DNA of 64,000 bases from Burkholderia sp. 8Y (GCF_902506145.1 NZ_LR733519.1:1480158-1544157); one strand, 5' to 3'; shown: positions 33,347 through 43,117, counted from the stretch's first letter. Notes: generated from the letters alone by a model not told the origin. Numbers and translations: made by a program.

Positions 33347-36334
33347 ATGCGCGAGCCCAGCCTTGGTCTGCGAAGCCGCGTCTGGCTCAGATTGGCGGCG
33401 CTCGTCGCCGCTTCGTTGACGTTCGCCTGCGCGCGCGCCGACGATGCAATGCCCGCGCCCTCGCCCACACCGCAGCCGTCCATCGCGTTGTTCTACGGCG
33501 CGCCGGTGCCGGTCGGCCAGCTTGCCTCGTTCGATAACGTCGTCGTCGAACCGGACAGCGGCTTCGATCCCGCCGCGCACGTCCCGGATTCCGGCCAGGC
33601 GAAGTGGCTCGCCTATGTGAGCGTCGGCGAAGTGACGCCTTCGCGCGCCTACTTCAAGGACATGCCGGCGGCGTGGCTCAAGGGCAGCAATGCGGCGTGG
33701 GCCTCGCGCATCATCGACCAGACCGCGCCCGGATGGCCGCAGTTCTTCGTGGAGCACGTCATTGCGCCGTTGTGGGACAAGGGCTATCGCGGCTTCTTTC
33801 TCGACACGCTCGACTCGTATCAGACGATCGCCGCCACCGACGACGAACGTGCGCGCCAGCAAGCGGGACTCGTTGCGGTGATTCGCGCGCTGAAGTCGCG
33901 CTATCCCGACGCGCGGCTCATCTTCAACCGTGGTTTCGAGCTGATGCCCGAGGTGCATGATCTGGCGTATGCGGTCGCGTTCGAGTCGCTGTATCGCGGC
34001 TGGAATCAGGCGAAGAAGCGTTACGTCGCCGTGCCGCAGGCCGATCGCGAATGGCTGCTCGCGCAAGCCCGGACGCTGCGCGAGCGATACGGCCTGCCGG
34101 TGCTGTCCATCGATTATTGCGCGCCCGCCGACCGCGCCTGCACGAACGACGCGATCCGGAAAATCAGCGCACAAGGCATCATTCCGTACGTGACCGACGG
34201 CGCGTTGCAGACCGTCGGAACCGGCCCGGCACGCGCCTCCGCGACGAGCGACACTGCCGCCGCGCTTCCTGCCTCGGATGCCACCCCGCGACGCGACGTG
34301 CCGCGCACGATCCTCGTCGTGCAGAACGTGCAGCCGGGCGCGAGCCTCAATGTGACCGCGGGCGTGCGTTACGTCTCGATGCCGCTCAACTGGCTCGGCT
34401 ACCGCGTCGAGTTCGCGGATATCGCCAAGCCGCTTCCCGAAGGCGACTTGTCGGGCCGCTATGCGGGCATCGTCATGTGGCTGGACTCGCCCGCGCCGGA
34501 TCGCGCGGGCTTTCGCGGCTGGCTCGAAGCGCAGGTCGATCACCATGTGCCTGTCGCGATGCTGACGACGTTCGGCATCGACATCGAAGGCGACCTCGCA
34601 CAAAAGCTCGATCTCGTGCCCGTTGCGGGGCGGCCGGGCAATCGTTTGCGCGTCGAGTCGATGGACGCGTCCATGATGGGCTTCGAGATGAAGCCGCAGC
34701 CCGAACCGCACGACACGACGAATGTACGCGCCGGCCCGCGCAGCCATTCGCTGCTCAGGCTCGCGTCGGCGGATGCGGGCAACGACTTCGCGATCGACGC
34801 CGCCGCGATCACGCCTTGGGGCGGCTACGCGATGCGCCCGTTCGCCGTCTTCGACATGCCGATGGCGAACGAAGCGCGCTGGGTGCTGCAACCGATACGC
34901 TTCTTTCGCGCGGCGCTGCGCCTGCCCGACGACATGCCCGCGCCCGATCCCACGACGGAAAACGGCCGGCGTCTCCTGATGACGCATATCGACGGCGACG
35001 GCCTCGCCTCGCGCGCCGAATTCAACGTGAACGGCGGCCCGATGAAGGTCTCCGCATCCGCCCCGCCGCAATATTCCGGCGATGCGCTCTACAACGTCAT
35101 CCGCGAGTTCGGCCTGCCGACGACCGTCTCCGTCATCGAAGGCGAAATCTCGGACGAGGGCCCGTACCCGAAGGACGCGCCGCGCCTGCGCGCGATCGCG
35201 CGGGAAATCTTCGCGCTGCCGAACGTGGAGATGGCAAGCCACACGTACACGCATCCGTTGCAGTGGATGCGCGTGACGGGGCTCGGCAAATCGGGCGGCG
35301 ACACCGAAACGGCCGAAGGCGGCAGCCGCGCGAACTACAACGGGCTGTCCATCGACATCCCCGGCTACCGGTACGACACCGACCGCGAAATCGGCGGCTC
35401 GATCCGCTACATCGACCGGCTCGCGCCCGCCGGCAAGCGCGTCAAGGTGCTGCTCTGGAGCGGCGACTGCCAGGTGCCCGCGCCCGTCATCGAGGCGGCG
35501 GACAAGGCGGGCGTCTACAACATGAACGGCGGCGATACGCTCATCACGAAACGCTATCCGAGCTGGGCCGCGATCGCGCCGCTCGGCGTCGACAAGAACG
35601 GCTTCTTTCAGGTGTTCGCGCCGAACCAGAACGAGGAGCCGTACACCGCGCTCTGGCAGGGACCGTACTACGGCTATCTGCGCGTGCTCGAGACGTTCGA
35701 CATGACGGAGCATCCCATCCGCTTCAAGCCGGTCGATGTCTACTACCACATGTTTTCGGGCACCAAGTACGCGTCGGTGAAGACGTTGTCGGACGTGTAC
35801 CGCACCCTGTCGGCGCAACCGCTGATGCCGGTCTACGCCTCCGAGTACGCGCAAAAAGTGCTGGATTTCGAGCGCATGGACGTGTCGCGCGATGGCGATT
35901 TCTGGCGCATCCACGGCGGCGGCGCGCTGCGCACCGTGCGGCTGCCCGAGGGCCGCGTTCCCGATCTCGCGAGCGCCGAGGGCGTGGCGGGCTATCTGCC
36001 GGGACCGGGCGGCGTGTATGTCCATCTCACCGGCGCGGATGCGCGCTTTCGCGAAGTCGATGCCGCGCGCGCGGCGAAGCTGCCTTATCTCGCGGAAGCC
36101 AACGGCGTCGTCGATCACTTCGCGCGCACGGCTCACGGCTTGTCGTTCGATCTCGCGTCGCACGTCGCGCCCCATTTCGCCATCGGCGGCGAGGCGCGTG
36201 CCAACGCATGCATCGTGAAGGCGGACGGCCGCGCGCTCGCGTCCGGCTTGGCGCAGGGACGGCGCGTGTATTCGCCGTCCGGCTCCGCTCACGCAACGAA
36301 CCCTGTCCATGTCGATGTCGTCTGCGCAAGCTGA
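33347..36334 (+). CDS. pelA: PelA: periplasmic Pel deacetylase and glycoside hydrolase
   Basis: This 995-residue protein has a signal/anchor helix (residues 12-30). A TIM-barrel hydrolase domain follows (about 45-290; FNRGFE with probable catalytic Glu198). Next comes a flavodoxin-like region (about 320-480) and a polysaccharide deacetylase domain with Asp549 in IDGDG and His632/His636 in HTYTH. In Pseudomonas, PelA trims and partly deacetylates the alpha-1,4-GalNAc-rich Pel chain in the periplasm, giving it positive charge. The length is close to the known protein (about 950). It is the first gene of pelABCDEFG and overlaps pelB by 26 bases. The ATG at 33347 lacks a strong ribosome site. Confidence 0.96.
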   Translation: MREPSLGLRSRVWLRLAALVAASLTFACARADDAMPAPSPTPQPSIALFYGAPVPVGQLASFDNVVVEPDSGFDPAAHVPDSGQAKWLAYVSVGEVTPSRAYFKDMPAAWLKGSNAAWASRIIDQTAPGWPQFFVEHVIAPLWDKGYRGFFLDTLDSYQTIAATDDERARQQAGLVAVIRALKSRYPDARLIFNRGFELMPEVHDLAYAVAFESLYRGWNQAKKRYVAVPQADREWLLAQARTLRERYGLPVLSIDYCAPADRACTNDAIRKISAQGIIPYVTDGALQTVGTGPARASATSDTAAALPASDATPRRDVPRTILVVQNVQPGASLNVTAGVRYVSMPLNWLGYRVEFADIAKPLPEGDLSGRYAGIVMWLDSPAPDRAGFRGWLEAQVDHHVPVAMLTTFGIDIEGDLAQKLDLVPVAGRPGNRLRVESMDASMMGFEMKPQPEPHDTTNVRAGPRSHSLLRLASADAGNDFAIDAAAITPWGGYAMRPFAVFDMPMANEARWVLQPIRFFRAALRLPDDMPAPDPTTENGRRLLMTHIDGDGLASRAEFNVNGGPMKVSASAPPQYSGDALYNVIREFGLPTTVSVIEGEISDEGPYPKDAPRLRAIAREIFALPNVEMASHTYTHPLQWMRVTGLGKSGGDTETAEGGSRANYNGLSIDIPGYRYDTDREIGGSIRYIDRLAPAGKRVKVLLWSGDCQVPAPVIEAADKAGVYNMNGGDTLITKRYPSWAAIAPLGVDKNGFFQVFAPNQNEEPYTALWQGPYYGYLRVLETFDMTEHPIRFKPVDVYYHMFSGTKYASVKTLSDVYRTLSAQPLMPVYASEYAQKVLDFERMDVSRDGDFWRIHGGGALRTVRLPEGRVPDLASAEGVAGYLPGPGGVYVHLTGADARFREVDAARAAKLPYLAEANGVVDHFARTAHGLSFDLASHVAPHFAIGGEARANACIVKADGRALASGLAQGRRVYSPSGSAHATNPVHVDVVCAS

Positions 36335-39300
36335 TCGCCAGCGGCTCTTCTCGCCCTTCGTCGTCGCGGCTTTCGGGCTGCTGGTCGCGCTGATGCTCGT
36401 GCTCGCGTTTCCGCGCGAGCGGCTCGAAGAGCGGCTATTGGAAGGCCGTCAGGTGGATACGCTGACCGTCGCCTATCTCGAAGCGTGGCTGCGCATCGAG
36501 CCGGACAACGCCGAGGTTCTCACCGAGCTGACGCAGGAGTATCTGAAGGCGCGGCGCATCGCGGATGCGCAGAAGATGCTCGCGCGTCTGTCCATTTCGC
36601 CCGATCCGCAGGCGCAGTTGAGCGCGTTCCGGACGCGCATCGAGCTTGCGGAGACGCAGGCTTACGCGCTGAAACCTGGCGATCCGGCGCGCCCAGCGAG
36701 GTTGAAAGAACTCGACGCCTTGCTCGCCGAAGCCCTCGACAAGCCGTGGGATGCCGCGCAGCTCGAAGCGTTCGCCGCGAAGGCGCGGGCGCTCGACGAC
36801 AGCGCGCTCGCCGGCCGGTACTACGAGCGGCTCGCGCGAGCCGAGCCCGCGCAGGCGTCGCGCTGGCTTGCGCAGGGCGCGCAGTTGAAGCTCGCCGCCG
36901 GCGACCATGCCGGCGCCGCCGATGCGTTCTTCGCGGCGCAGGCGCACGCGGCCACGCGCGACGAGGAGCGCCGCCTCTTTCTGTCCGGCTTGCAGGCGTT
37001 GCAGTCGGCCAACCGTTCCGCCGATGCCCTCGCCGCCGCCGACGCGCATATCGGTGCGCTTGCACGCGACCGCGAGACGCTGCGCTATCTGACGCGGCTC
37101 GCGCTGTCGGCGGGCAGGCCCGACATCGCGGACCGTTACGCGCACCGTCTGCTCGACATGTCGTCGCGCGAGCGGCGCGACGGTGCGCCGAGGCTCGCGG
37201 CGTGGCGTGAAGGGGGCGATGTGGTGGGCTTGGCGGAGGTTGCGGGAAAGCTGGTGGAGGCGGGGAGCGCGGTGAGCGCACGGAACGCGGTGAACGCGGT
37301 GAACGCGGCGAATACGGAAAACGCGGCGGAAGCGGTGAACTCACGGAACCCACGGAACCTGCTAAACGCGCAAACCACGGAGAGCGCGGAGAACGCGGGG
37401 AATCCGGTGAACACGGTGAGCGCAGCCAACGCACGGAACGCGGTGAACGCACGGAACGCGCTCAACGCGGCGAATACAGTGAACGCGCTGAACACGGTGA
37501 ACGCAGCGAAAGCGGTGAACCCACAGAACGCGCTAAACGCGGCGAACACGGAAAACGCGGCGGAAGCGGTGAACCTGCGGAACCCGCTAAACGCGCTAAC
37601 CGTGGTGAACGCGGAGAACGCGGGGAATCCGGTGAACACGGGGAGCGCAGCGCACGCACGGAACGCGGTGAACGCACGGAACGCGCTGAACACGGTGAAC
37701 GCAGCGAAAGCGGTGAACCCACAGAACGCGCTAGACACGGTGAACGCGTCGAACGCGTTGAACGCGGCGAACACGGAAAACGCGGGGAATCCGGTGAACC
37801 CACAGAACCCGCTAAACGCGCTAACCACGGAGAACGCGGAGAACGCGGGGATTTCGGTGAACACGGTGAGCGCAGCCAACGCACGGAACGCGGCGAACAC
37901 AGTGAACGCGCTGAACACGGTGAACACAGCGAAAGCGGTGAACCCACAGAACGCGCTAAACGCGCTAGACACGGTGAACGCGTCGAACGCGGAGAACCCG
38001 CCGAACGCCGCACACACCCCGACAGCGGTAAACGCACTGACCCCGGTGGCAGCCCAGAATCCAGTGAACACCCACCCCCCGCTCTCGCACTCTGCACTCG
38101 TGTGCAAGCGCACGTGCATGAACGGCAACCCGCATCCAACGCACACCGTCCTCCACGCTCACACCCGCTTCGCGATCCGGCGCATCGCGAATCAGGAAGC
38201 GTCCGCGCCCATCGAAGCATCGGACTACGAACTCGGCTTCAAGGTCTTTCTCGCCAACGGCGATCTGGCGAGCGCCCAGCGCGTCGCGCAGGAGGCGGTG
38301 ACGCGCGATCCGGCATCGACCGAATGGCGCGAGCGGCTCGCGCAAGTCGCCGAATGGAACCACGGGCCCGATATCGCGCTCGCCAGCTATCTGGCGCTCG
38401 CCCGCACGCGCAACGACGAGCGCGACTGGAAGCAGGTCGAACGCCTCGCGCCCGCGCTGGGCGACAACGACGCGATGCTCGCCGCCGCCATCCACGAATC
38501 GGACCGCGCGCCGGGCGACATGAAGCAACTCGACCGCGTGGTGAGCGCCTACGAATCGCAGGCCGATCCCGACGCCGCGCTGCGCTTCCTTAGGGCCCGC
38601 GCAAACGGTCGCGACCGTCGCCCGGTGCTGGAACGTTATGCGCAACTCGCCGAACGCAAAGGCGACGACGATCTCGCCATCGAGACCTACGAACGCCTGA
38701 TGAACGAGTTCGGTCCCGATCCCGCTTACGCGCTCAAGCTGAGCCTCATGTTCTATACGCGCACGCGCTTCGACCGCTCGCTCGCCGTGCTCGATTCGGC
38801 AAAGAGCCGCGCGGGCGCATCCGATGCGGACTTCTGGCGCTTCTACGCGATGCTCGCGACCGTCGACCAGCAAGACCGCAAGGCGCGCGAAGGCTACGGC
38901 AAACTCGTGCAAGCAGGCGTGGCGACGCCCGACGACCTCTCCGCGATGGTCTCGCTGTACGACAATCAGCCGCTCGAAGCGGGCCGCATCGCGGAATTCG
39001 CGTATCGCAAAACCGGCAACGAGCGCCTGCTCGAACTCGCGGTGTACGACTATCTGCGGGCGCGGGCGACCGGCCGTATCCGCGCGTTGCTGGCCTCGCT
39101 CGATTCGGCTGCGCTCGCCGCGGCCGAGCACTCGCCGCGCTTCCTGCTCGCGCGCGCCCAGTATCTGCGGCGCGCGGGCGATCCGGACGGCGCGCTCGCC
39201 GACACGCGGGCCGCCGCCGCGCTTTCTCCGGGCGACGACGAGGCGCGCGCCGCGCTCATCTGGGCGCTGAACGAACGCGGCAGCAATGCCGAACTGCGCG

Positions 39301-41060
39301 CCGCCCTCGTCCGCCACGCGCGCGACGCCGAACGCGACAGCACGCTCTGGGCGCCGTATGCGGCGTCGTATCTGCGCCTGGGCGATGCGCGCGGCGCCCT
39401 GCACATGATGCACAAGGAAGCCGCCTCGCGCCGCGACGATCCGCTCTGGGCGCTTGGCTACGCAGACGCGCTGGAACTGAACGGCCGCATCGACGACGCG
39501 TGGCGCGTGCGTAACGCCGTCTGGAAAAAACAGATTGCGCTGCGTGCGGCGGGCAAGCAACCCGCCGGTCTCGACGACGAGCAGCGCGAAGACCTGCGCG
39601 CGCGCATGGTTGGGCTCACGGACTCGTTCGCGGGCGGCGATGCATCGCGCGCGGTGTTGATCGAACTGCTGCGCGCCGACACAGGCGACGATGCCGAAGA
39701 CGCCGGACCCGCGCCCGCACCCGATACGATCGGCCCGGCGCAAGCGCCGTTCGCCTCGATTGACGATGTGATGCAAAGCGTCGCGCATCGCGAAGATCGA
39801 CGGCGGCGCGTCTATTCGGCGGTGGCGCGCGAGGCCGCGCTCGGCTGGCTGCAATCGCACGACGCCTACGACGCCGAGAGCTTGTGGCTCTTGCGCCAGT
39901 ACATCGACAGCGCGACGCGCCCGGTGTATGCGGAAGTGACCATCGCGCTCGCGGAGCACGACCGGGCGACGCTCAACCGCCTGCTCGATACCGAAGCCGA
40001 CTGGATTCCGCGTCAGAACCGCCTCGACGCCGAAGCCGTGACCGGGCGCTTCGGCGACGTACAGACGCACGCCTACGAGCAGCAGTTCGCGCTGCCCGAC
40101 GACGAAATCGTCAATCAGATTCTGCGCGAGCAGTTGCTGCGCAATGCGCAGGCTATCGCGCCGCGTTTTCGCGTGATCGAGCAAGGCGGGCTGTCGTACA
40201 CGGAAGCGGGCATCGGCGCGGGATTGCGGCTGTCGCCGACGCAATCGCTCATGCTGGATTACGCCGACCGCAACCAGCACGGCGACGCGTCATTGCCGAA
40301 TGTGCCGCAGCACGACCGCCAGTTGTCGCTCGCGTGGCGGCATCTCGGCCTCGACGACACCGAGCGCGTGAGAGTCGGCCGGCGCGACGCGCTCGACGAC
40401 TTCACCACGTTTCGCCTCGACGGCACGCTTTTCGAGCAGCAAAGCCTGAGCTTCAACTACGCGCTCGGCTTCAACCAGATGGCGACCGAGACGAGCCAAC
40501 TGATCGTCGGCGGCGTGAAGCATCTGGCGAGCGCGGGCATCAACTATCGGCCGGACCCGCATGTGTTCGTCGGCGGCCGCGTGGAATATGCGCGCTTCTA
40601 CGGACAGGACAAGTCGTTTCTCGGCACGGGCACGGTCGCGGATTTCAACGCGGGCTACAAGCTGCGCGTCGATTACCCGGACTACACCGTCCGCGCGGTG
40701 CTCACGCACGGGCAATACAGCGCGTCGGGCAATCCCGGCCAACAGCTTGCGCGCCTCCTGCCTGCGGGCGCGCCGCTCACCGCGCAGCAGTTCATGCCGC
40801 AGACCTTCACGCAGGAAGGCCTCCTGTTTTCGTTCGGCGACGATCTGGAAGACGGCTACACGCGCGCCTGGCGGCCGTTTTTCGCCGCCGGGCCGATCCA
40901 CGATTCGAATGCGGGCTGGACGGCGCAGGTGCGCGTGGGGCTGGCGGGCAGCGTCTTCGGCAACGATCAGGCGACCATGTATTACGAGCACGCCGGCGTC
41001 ACGTCCGGCCGCACGCAGGCGTTCACGGAGTACGGCGTGCGCTATCGCTGGCTGTATTAG
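36309..41060 (+). CDS. pelB: PelB: outer-membrane Pel exporter with TPR scaffold and an unusual Asn-Ala repeat insertion
   Basis: This protein of 1583 residues is much longer than Pseudomonas PelB (about 1190). It has an inner-membrane helix (residues 14-34) and TPR repeats to about 318. A 270-residue low-complexity block follows at 320-589. After a short basic segment with Cys599 and Cys603, TPRs resume from about 615 (SDYELGFKVFLANGDLASAQ) to about 1180. A 16-stranded beta-barrel follows from roughly 1270 and ends in the aromatic Tyr1583. PelB guides the chain through the periplasm, contacts PelA, and passes it through the outer membrane with PelC. The extra length is explained almost wholly by the repeat block, which keeps the frame. 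The downstream domains look intact, so the protein is probably functional. Confidence 0.94.
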   Translation: MSMSSAQADRQRLFSPFVVAAFGLLVALMLVLAFPRERLEERLLEGRQVDTLTVAYLEAWLRIEPDNAEVLTELTQEYLKARRIADAQKMLARLSISPDPQAQLSAFRTRIELAETQAYALKPGDPARPARLKELDALLAEALDKPWDAAQLEAFAAKARALDDSALAGRYYERLARAEPAQASRWLAQGAQLKLAAGDHAGAADAFFAAQAHAATRDEERRLFLSGLQALQSANRSADALAAADAHIGALARDRETLRYLTRLALSAGRPDIADRYAHRLLDMSSRERRDGAPRLAAWREGGDVVGLAEVAGKLVEAGSAVSARNAVNAVNAANTENAAEAVNSRNPRNLLNAQTTESAENAGNPVNTVSAANARNAVNARNALNAANTVNALNTVNAAKAVNPQNALNAANTENAAEAVNLRNPLNALTVVNAENAGNPVNTGSAAHARNAVNARNALNTVNAAKAVNPQNALDTVNASNALNAANTENAGNPVNPQNPLNALTTENAENAGISVNTVSAANARNAANTVNALNTVNTAKAVNPQNALNALDTVNASNAENPPNAAHTPTAVNALTPVAAQNPVNTHPPLSHSALVCKRTCMNGNPHPTHTVLHAHTRFAIRRIANQEASAPIEASDYELGFKVFLANGDLASAQRVAQEAVTRDPASTEWRERLAQVAEWNHGPDIALASYLALARTRNDERDWKQVERLAPALGDNDAMLAAAIHESDRAPGDMKQLDRVVSAYESQADPDAALRFLRARANGRDRRPVLERYAQLAERKGDDDLAIETYERLMNEFGPDPAYALKLSLMFYTRTRFDRSLAVLDSAKSRAGASDADFWRFYAMLATVDQQDRKAREGYGKLVQAGVATPDDLSAMVSLYDNQPLEAGRIAEFAYRKTGNERLLELAVYDYLRARATGRIRALLASLDSAALAAAEHSPRFLLARAQYLRRAGDPDGALADTRAAAALSPGDDEARAALIWALNERGSNAELRAALVRHARDAERDSTLWAPYAASYLRLGDARGALHMMHKEAASRRDDPLWALGYADALELNGRIDDAWRVRNAVWKKQIALRAAGKQPAGLDDEQREDLRARMVGLTDSFAGGDASRAVLIELLRADTGDDAEDAGPAPAPDTIGPAQAPFASIDDVMQSVAHREDRRRRVYSAVAREAALGWLQSHDAYDAESLWLLRQYIDSATRPVYAEVTIALAEHDRATLNRLLDTEADWIPRQNRLDAEAVTGRFGDVQTHAYEQQFALPDDEIVNQILREQLLRNAQAIAPRFRVIEQGGLSYTEAGIGAGLRLSPTQSLMLDYADRNQHGDASLPNVPQHDRQLSLAWRHLGLDDTERVRVGRRDALDDFTTFRLDGTLFEQQSLSFNYALGFNQMATETSQLIVGGVKHLASAGINYRPDPHVFVGGRVEYARFYGQDKSFLGTGTVADFNAGYKLRVDYPDYTVRAVLTHGQYSASGNPGQQLARLLPAGAPLTAQQFMPQTFTQEGLLFSFGDDLEDGYTRAWRPFFAAGPIHDSNAGWTAQVRVGLAGSVFGNDQATMYYEHAGVTSGRTQAFTEYGVRYRWLY
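37266..38075 (+). repeat. 90 tandem 9-bp units (Asn-Ala-x) in pelB with an exact 225-bp higher-order period
   Basis: The 810 bases divide without a gap into ninety 9-bp units, each coding a tripeptide; 68 of the 90 begin with Asn, and Ala is the commonest second residue. The typical unit is AACGCGGTG. A landmark AGCGCAGC followed by an ACGCACGG block starts at 37419, 37644 and 37869, giving two intervals of exactly 225 bases (25 units). Between landmarks the copies are mosaic, with matching runs such as NTVNAAKAVNPQNAL shared. All changes are whole codons, so the reading frame survives. The structure implies growth by slippage or unequal exchange of whole units. Confidence 0.95.
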
Positions 41061-41109
41061 CCGCGCGGTCGCGTCACGGGCATCGAAAAACGAGGCAAGC
41101 GGAGCACAC

Positions 41110-41655
41110 ATGAAAACGACACGACAATACGAACGATGGGCGGGCCTGTTGGGCGGCGTATGCATCGCGCTCGCGCTGAACGCCTGCGCGGTGGTGGACC
41201 GCAGCGACACCGCGGGCGCCACGCTCGACAAGAACGCGAGCTGGACCGTCCTGCCGATCGCCAACCGCACGGAAACGCCGCAGGCGGGACTGCGCGCGTC
41301 GGCCATCGCGCAGAGTCTTCTGACGTCAGGCGGCGTGGCGCTCACGCGCTATCCGGACACCGGCGACGAGGAAACGCTCTTCGATACCGCGAAGCCCGAC
41401 ATCGACACGAAGGCGCTCGCGTGGGCGCGCTCGCAGAACGTGCGCTACGCGTTGACGGGCACGGTGACGGAATGGCGCTACAAAGTCGGCGTCGATGGCG
41501 AGCCGGCCGTGGGCCTCACCTTCGATGTCGTCGATGTCGCAAGCGGAAAGGTCGTCTGGAGCGCGGCGGGCAGCCGCACCGGATGGAGCCGCGACGCGCT
41601 CTCGGGTGTCGCGCAGAAGCTCGAAAAAGAGCTGCTCGGCGCATTGACGAAGTAG
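41110..41655 (+). CDS. pelC: PelC: outer-membrane lipoprotein of the Pel export channel
   Basis: This 181-residue protein has a lipoprotein signal with the lipobox LNAC, lipidated on Cys26, and no Asp at position +2. The mature domain matches PelC (WTVLPIANRTETPQAG, then a beta-alpha core with GTVTEWRYKVGVDGEPAVGL and VVWSAAGSRTGW). PelC forms a dodecameric ring on the periplasmic side of the outer membrane that collects the positively charged Pel and funnels it to the PelB barrel. The gene starts 49 bases after pelB and ends four bases before pelD. Confidence 0.95.
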   Translation: MKTTRQYERWAGLLGGVCIALALNACAVVDRSDTAGATLDKNASWTVLPIANRTETPQAGLRASAIAQSLLTSGGVALTRYPDTGDEETLFDTAKPDIDTKALAWARSQNVRYALTGTVTEWRYKVGVDGEPAVGLTFDVVDVASGKVVWSAAGSRTGWSRDALSGVAQKLEKELLGALTK

Positions 41656-41659
41656 CGCC

Positions 41660-43117
41660 ATGGGAACCGTGGACGGCAAATCGCAGACATCGGCCGAACC
41701 GGGCGGCGCGGCGCGCTCCCGGCGGCAGCGCGCCGCGCAAGGCGGACAGTCGGTCTCGCGCGACATGCCGTGGGCGCGCGTGTTCGCGCCTTCGGGCATC
41801 TCGGGCAGGCGCGCCGCGTTCATCGCGATGGAAGTCGCCGTCGCGACCGCCGTCATGGCCGGCGTCTCCTGGCTCATCGATCCCGCCGATCCGCTGCTTC
41901 TTCGCACGGGCTTCGGCTGGGTGTGGCTGTTGCCGGTCGTCTTCGCACTGCGCTACGGCACGCTCGCGGGCATGGCGAGCGCGCTTCTGCTGCTGCTCGC
42001 GTGGTATGCGTCGAATGCGGTCGGCCCGGCGCACGCACACGCCGCGCACGCGCCGTTTCCCGGCAGCTTCTTCTTCGGCGGATTCGTGCTGACGCTGCTG
42101 TGCGGGCAATTCGGCGATATCTGGATCGGCCGTCAGCGGCAGGCGCGCATCGCCAACGACTATCTCGCCGAGCGTCTCTCGATTCTCACGAAGAACCAGT
42201 TCCTGCTGCGCCTGTCGCATGAACGGCTCGAACAGGACGTGCTCGCGCGTCCGGCGACGCTGCGCGATTCGCTCGCGCGCCTGCGCACGCTCGCGCTCAA
42301 CGACGAGGACGACGGCCCGCTCATCGGCGCCGCGCGCTTTCTGAGGACGGCGGCGCAGGCGTGCCAGATCGAAACCGCGAGCCTCTTCGCGTGGAACGGC
42401 AACGCCGTGCAGACGACGCCCGTCGCGAGCGTCGGCGAACCGTTCACGCTCGACATGGCCGATCCGCTCGTCACCGAAGCGCGCGAAACGCTCGCGCTGA
42501 CGCATCCGGAATCCAGCGCCGCATCGGGCGCGGAGGCGAACACGCGCTATCGCGCCGTCGCGCCGCTGCTCGATGCAGGCGGCCGGCATGTGGCGCTGCT
42601 CGTCGTCGAGCGCATGCCGTTTCTCGCGATGACGCGCGACAACCTGCAATTCCTGCTCGTGCTCTGCGGCTACTACGCCGACAGCGTGCGCCACGCGGAA
42701 ATCAGCCGTTCGGTCTTGCAGGCGTTTCCGCGCTGTCCCTACGACTTCGCGCTGGACTACGCGCGCCTCGTGCGTCTGCTACGCGATACCGGCGTGGAAT
42801 CGTCGCTCGTCGCGCTCGTTTTCGATGCCAGCGAGTTCGGCGTCTCGCTGCATGAACACGTGCTGCGCCTGCGGCGTTCGCTGGATGCGCAATGGCCCAT
42901 CGTCACGCCGACGCAGCGCGTCGTGCTCACGCTGATGCCGCTCTCCGGCGAAAGCGCGGTCGCGGGCTATCTGCTGCGCATCGAAGAGAACCTGCGCGCG
43001 CAGTTCGGCGCGGACTTCGAATCGGCGGGCGTCGCGACGCACTCGATGCGCCTGTCCGCCGATTCGCCGATCGACGCGCTGCATCAATTTCTGAGGCTCT
43101 GTCATGCCGAAGCGTGA
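41660..43117 (+). CDS. pelD: PelD: inner-membrane c-di-GMP receptor of the Pel synthase complex
   Basis: This 485-residue protein has four transmembrane helices (about residues 52-150), a coiled stretch, a GAF domain (about 195-345) and a degenerate GGDEF domain to the end. The cyclic di-GMP-binding RxxD motif is present as RSLD at 406-409, while a catalytic GGDEF is absent. Binding of cyclic di-GMP to this motif turns on Pel polymerisation by PelF. It overlaps pelE by 14 bases. This is the point where the nearby GGDEF cyclase could act. Confidence 0.95.
   Translation: MGTVDGKSQTSAEPGGAARSRRQRAAQGGQSVSRDMPWARVFAPSGISGRRAAFIAMEVAVATAVMAGVSWLIDPADPLLLRTGFGWVWLLPVVFALRYGTLAGMASALLLLLAWYASNAVGPAHAHAAHAPFPGSFFFGGFVLTLLCGQFGDIWIGRQRQARIANDYLAERLSILTKNQFLLRLSHERLEQDVLARPATLRDSLARLRTLALNDEDDGPLIGAARFLRTAAQACQIETASLFAWNGNAVQTTPVASVGEPFTLDMADPLVTEARETLALTHPESSAASGAEANTRYRAVAPLLDAGGRHVALLVVERMPFLAMTRDNLQFLLVLCGYYADSVRHAEISRSVLQAFPRCPYDFALDYARLVRLLRDTGVESSLVALVFDASEFGVSLHEHVLRLRRSLDAQWPIVTPTQRVVLTLMPLSGESAVAGYLLRIEENLRAQFGADFESAGVATHSMRLSADSPIDALHQFLRLCHAEA

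Noticed and set aside
33284..36310. A 1008-codon minus-strand frame opposite pelA
   Set aside because: It is Arg/His-rich antisense translation of a well-supported gene, without any recognisable motif.
37266..38075. CRISPR array
   Set aside because: Units are 9 bp, contiguous and coding; there are no unique spacers, no leader and no cas genes.
37136..38146. A 336-codon open frame antisense to the pelB repeats, coding a Phe/Ala-rich chain
   Set aside because: The 9-bp unit contains no stop in several frames, so long open frames on the opposite strand are expected. It has no ribosome site and ends inside normal pelB sequence.
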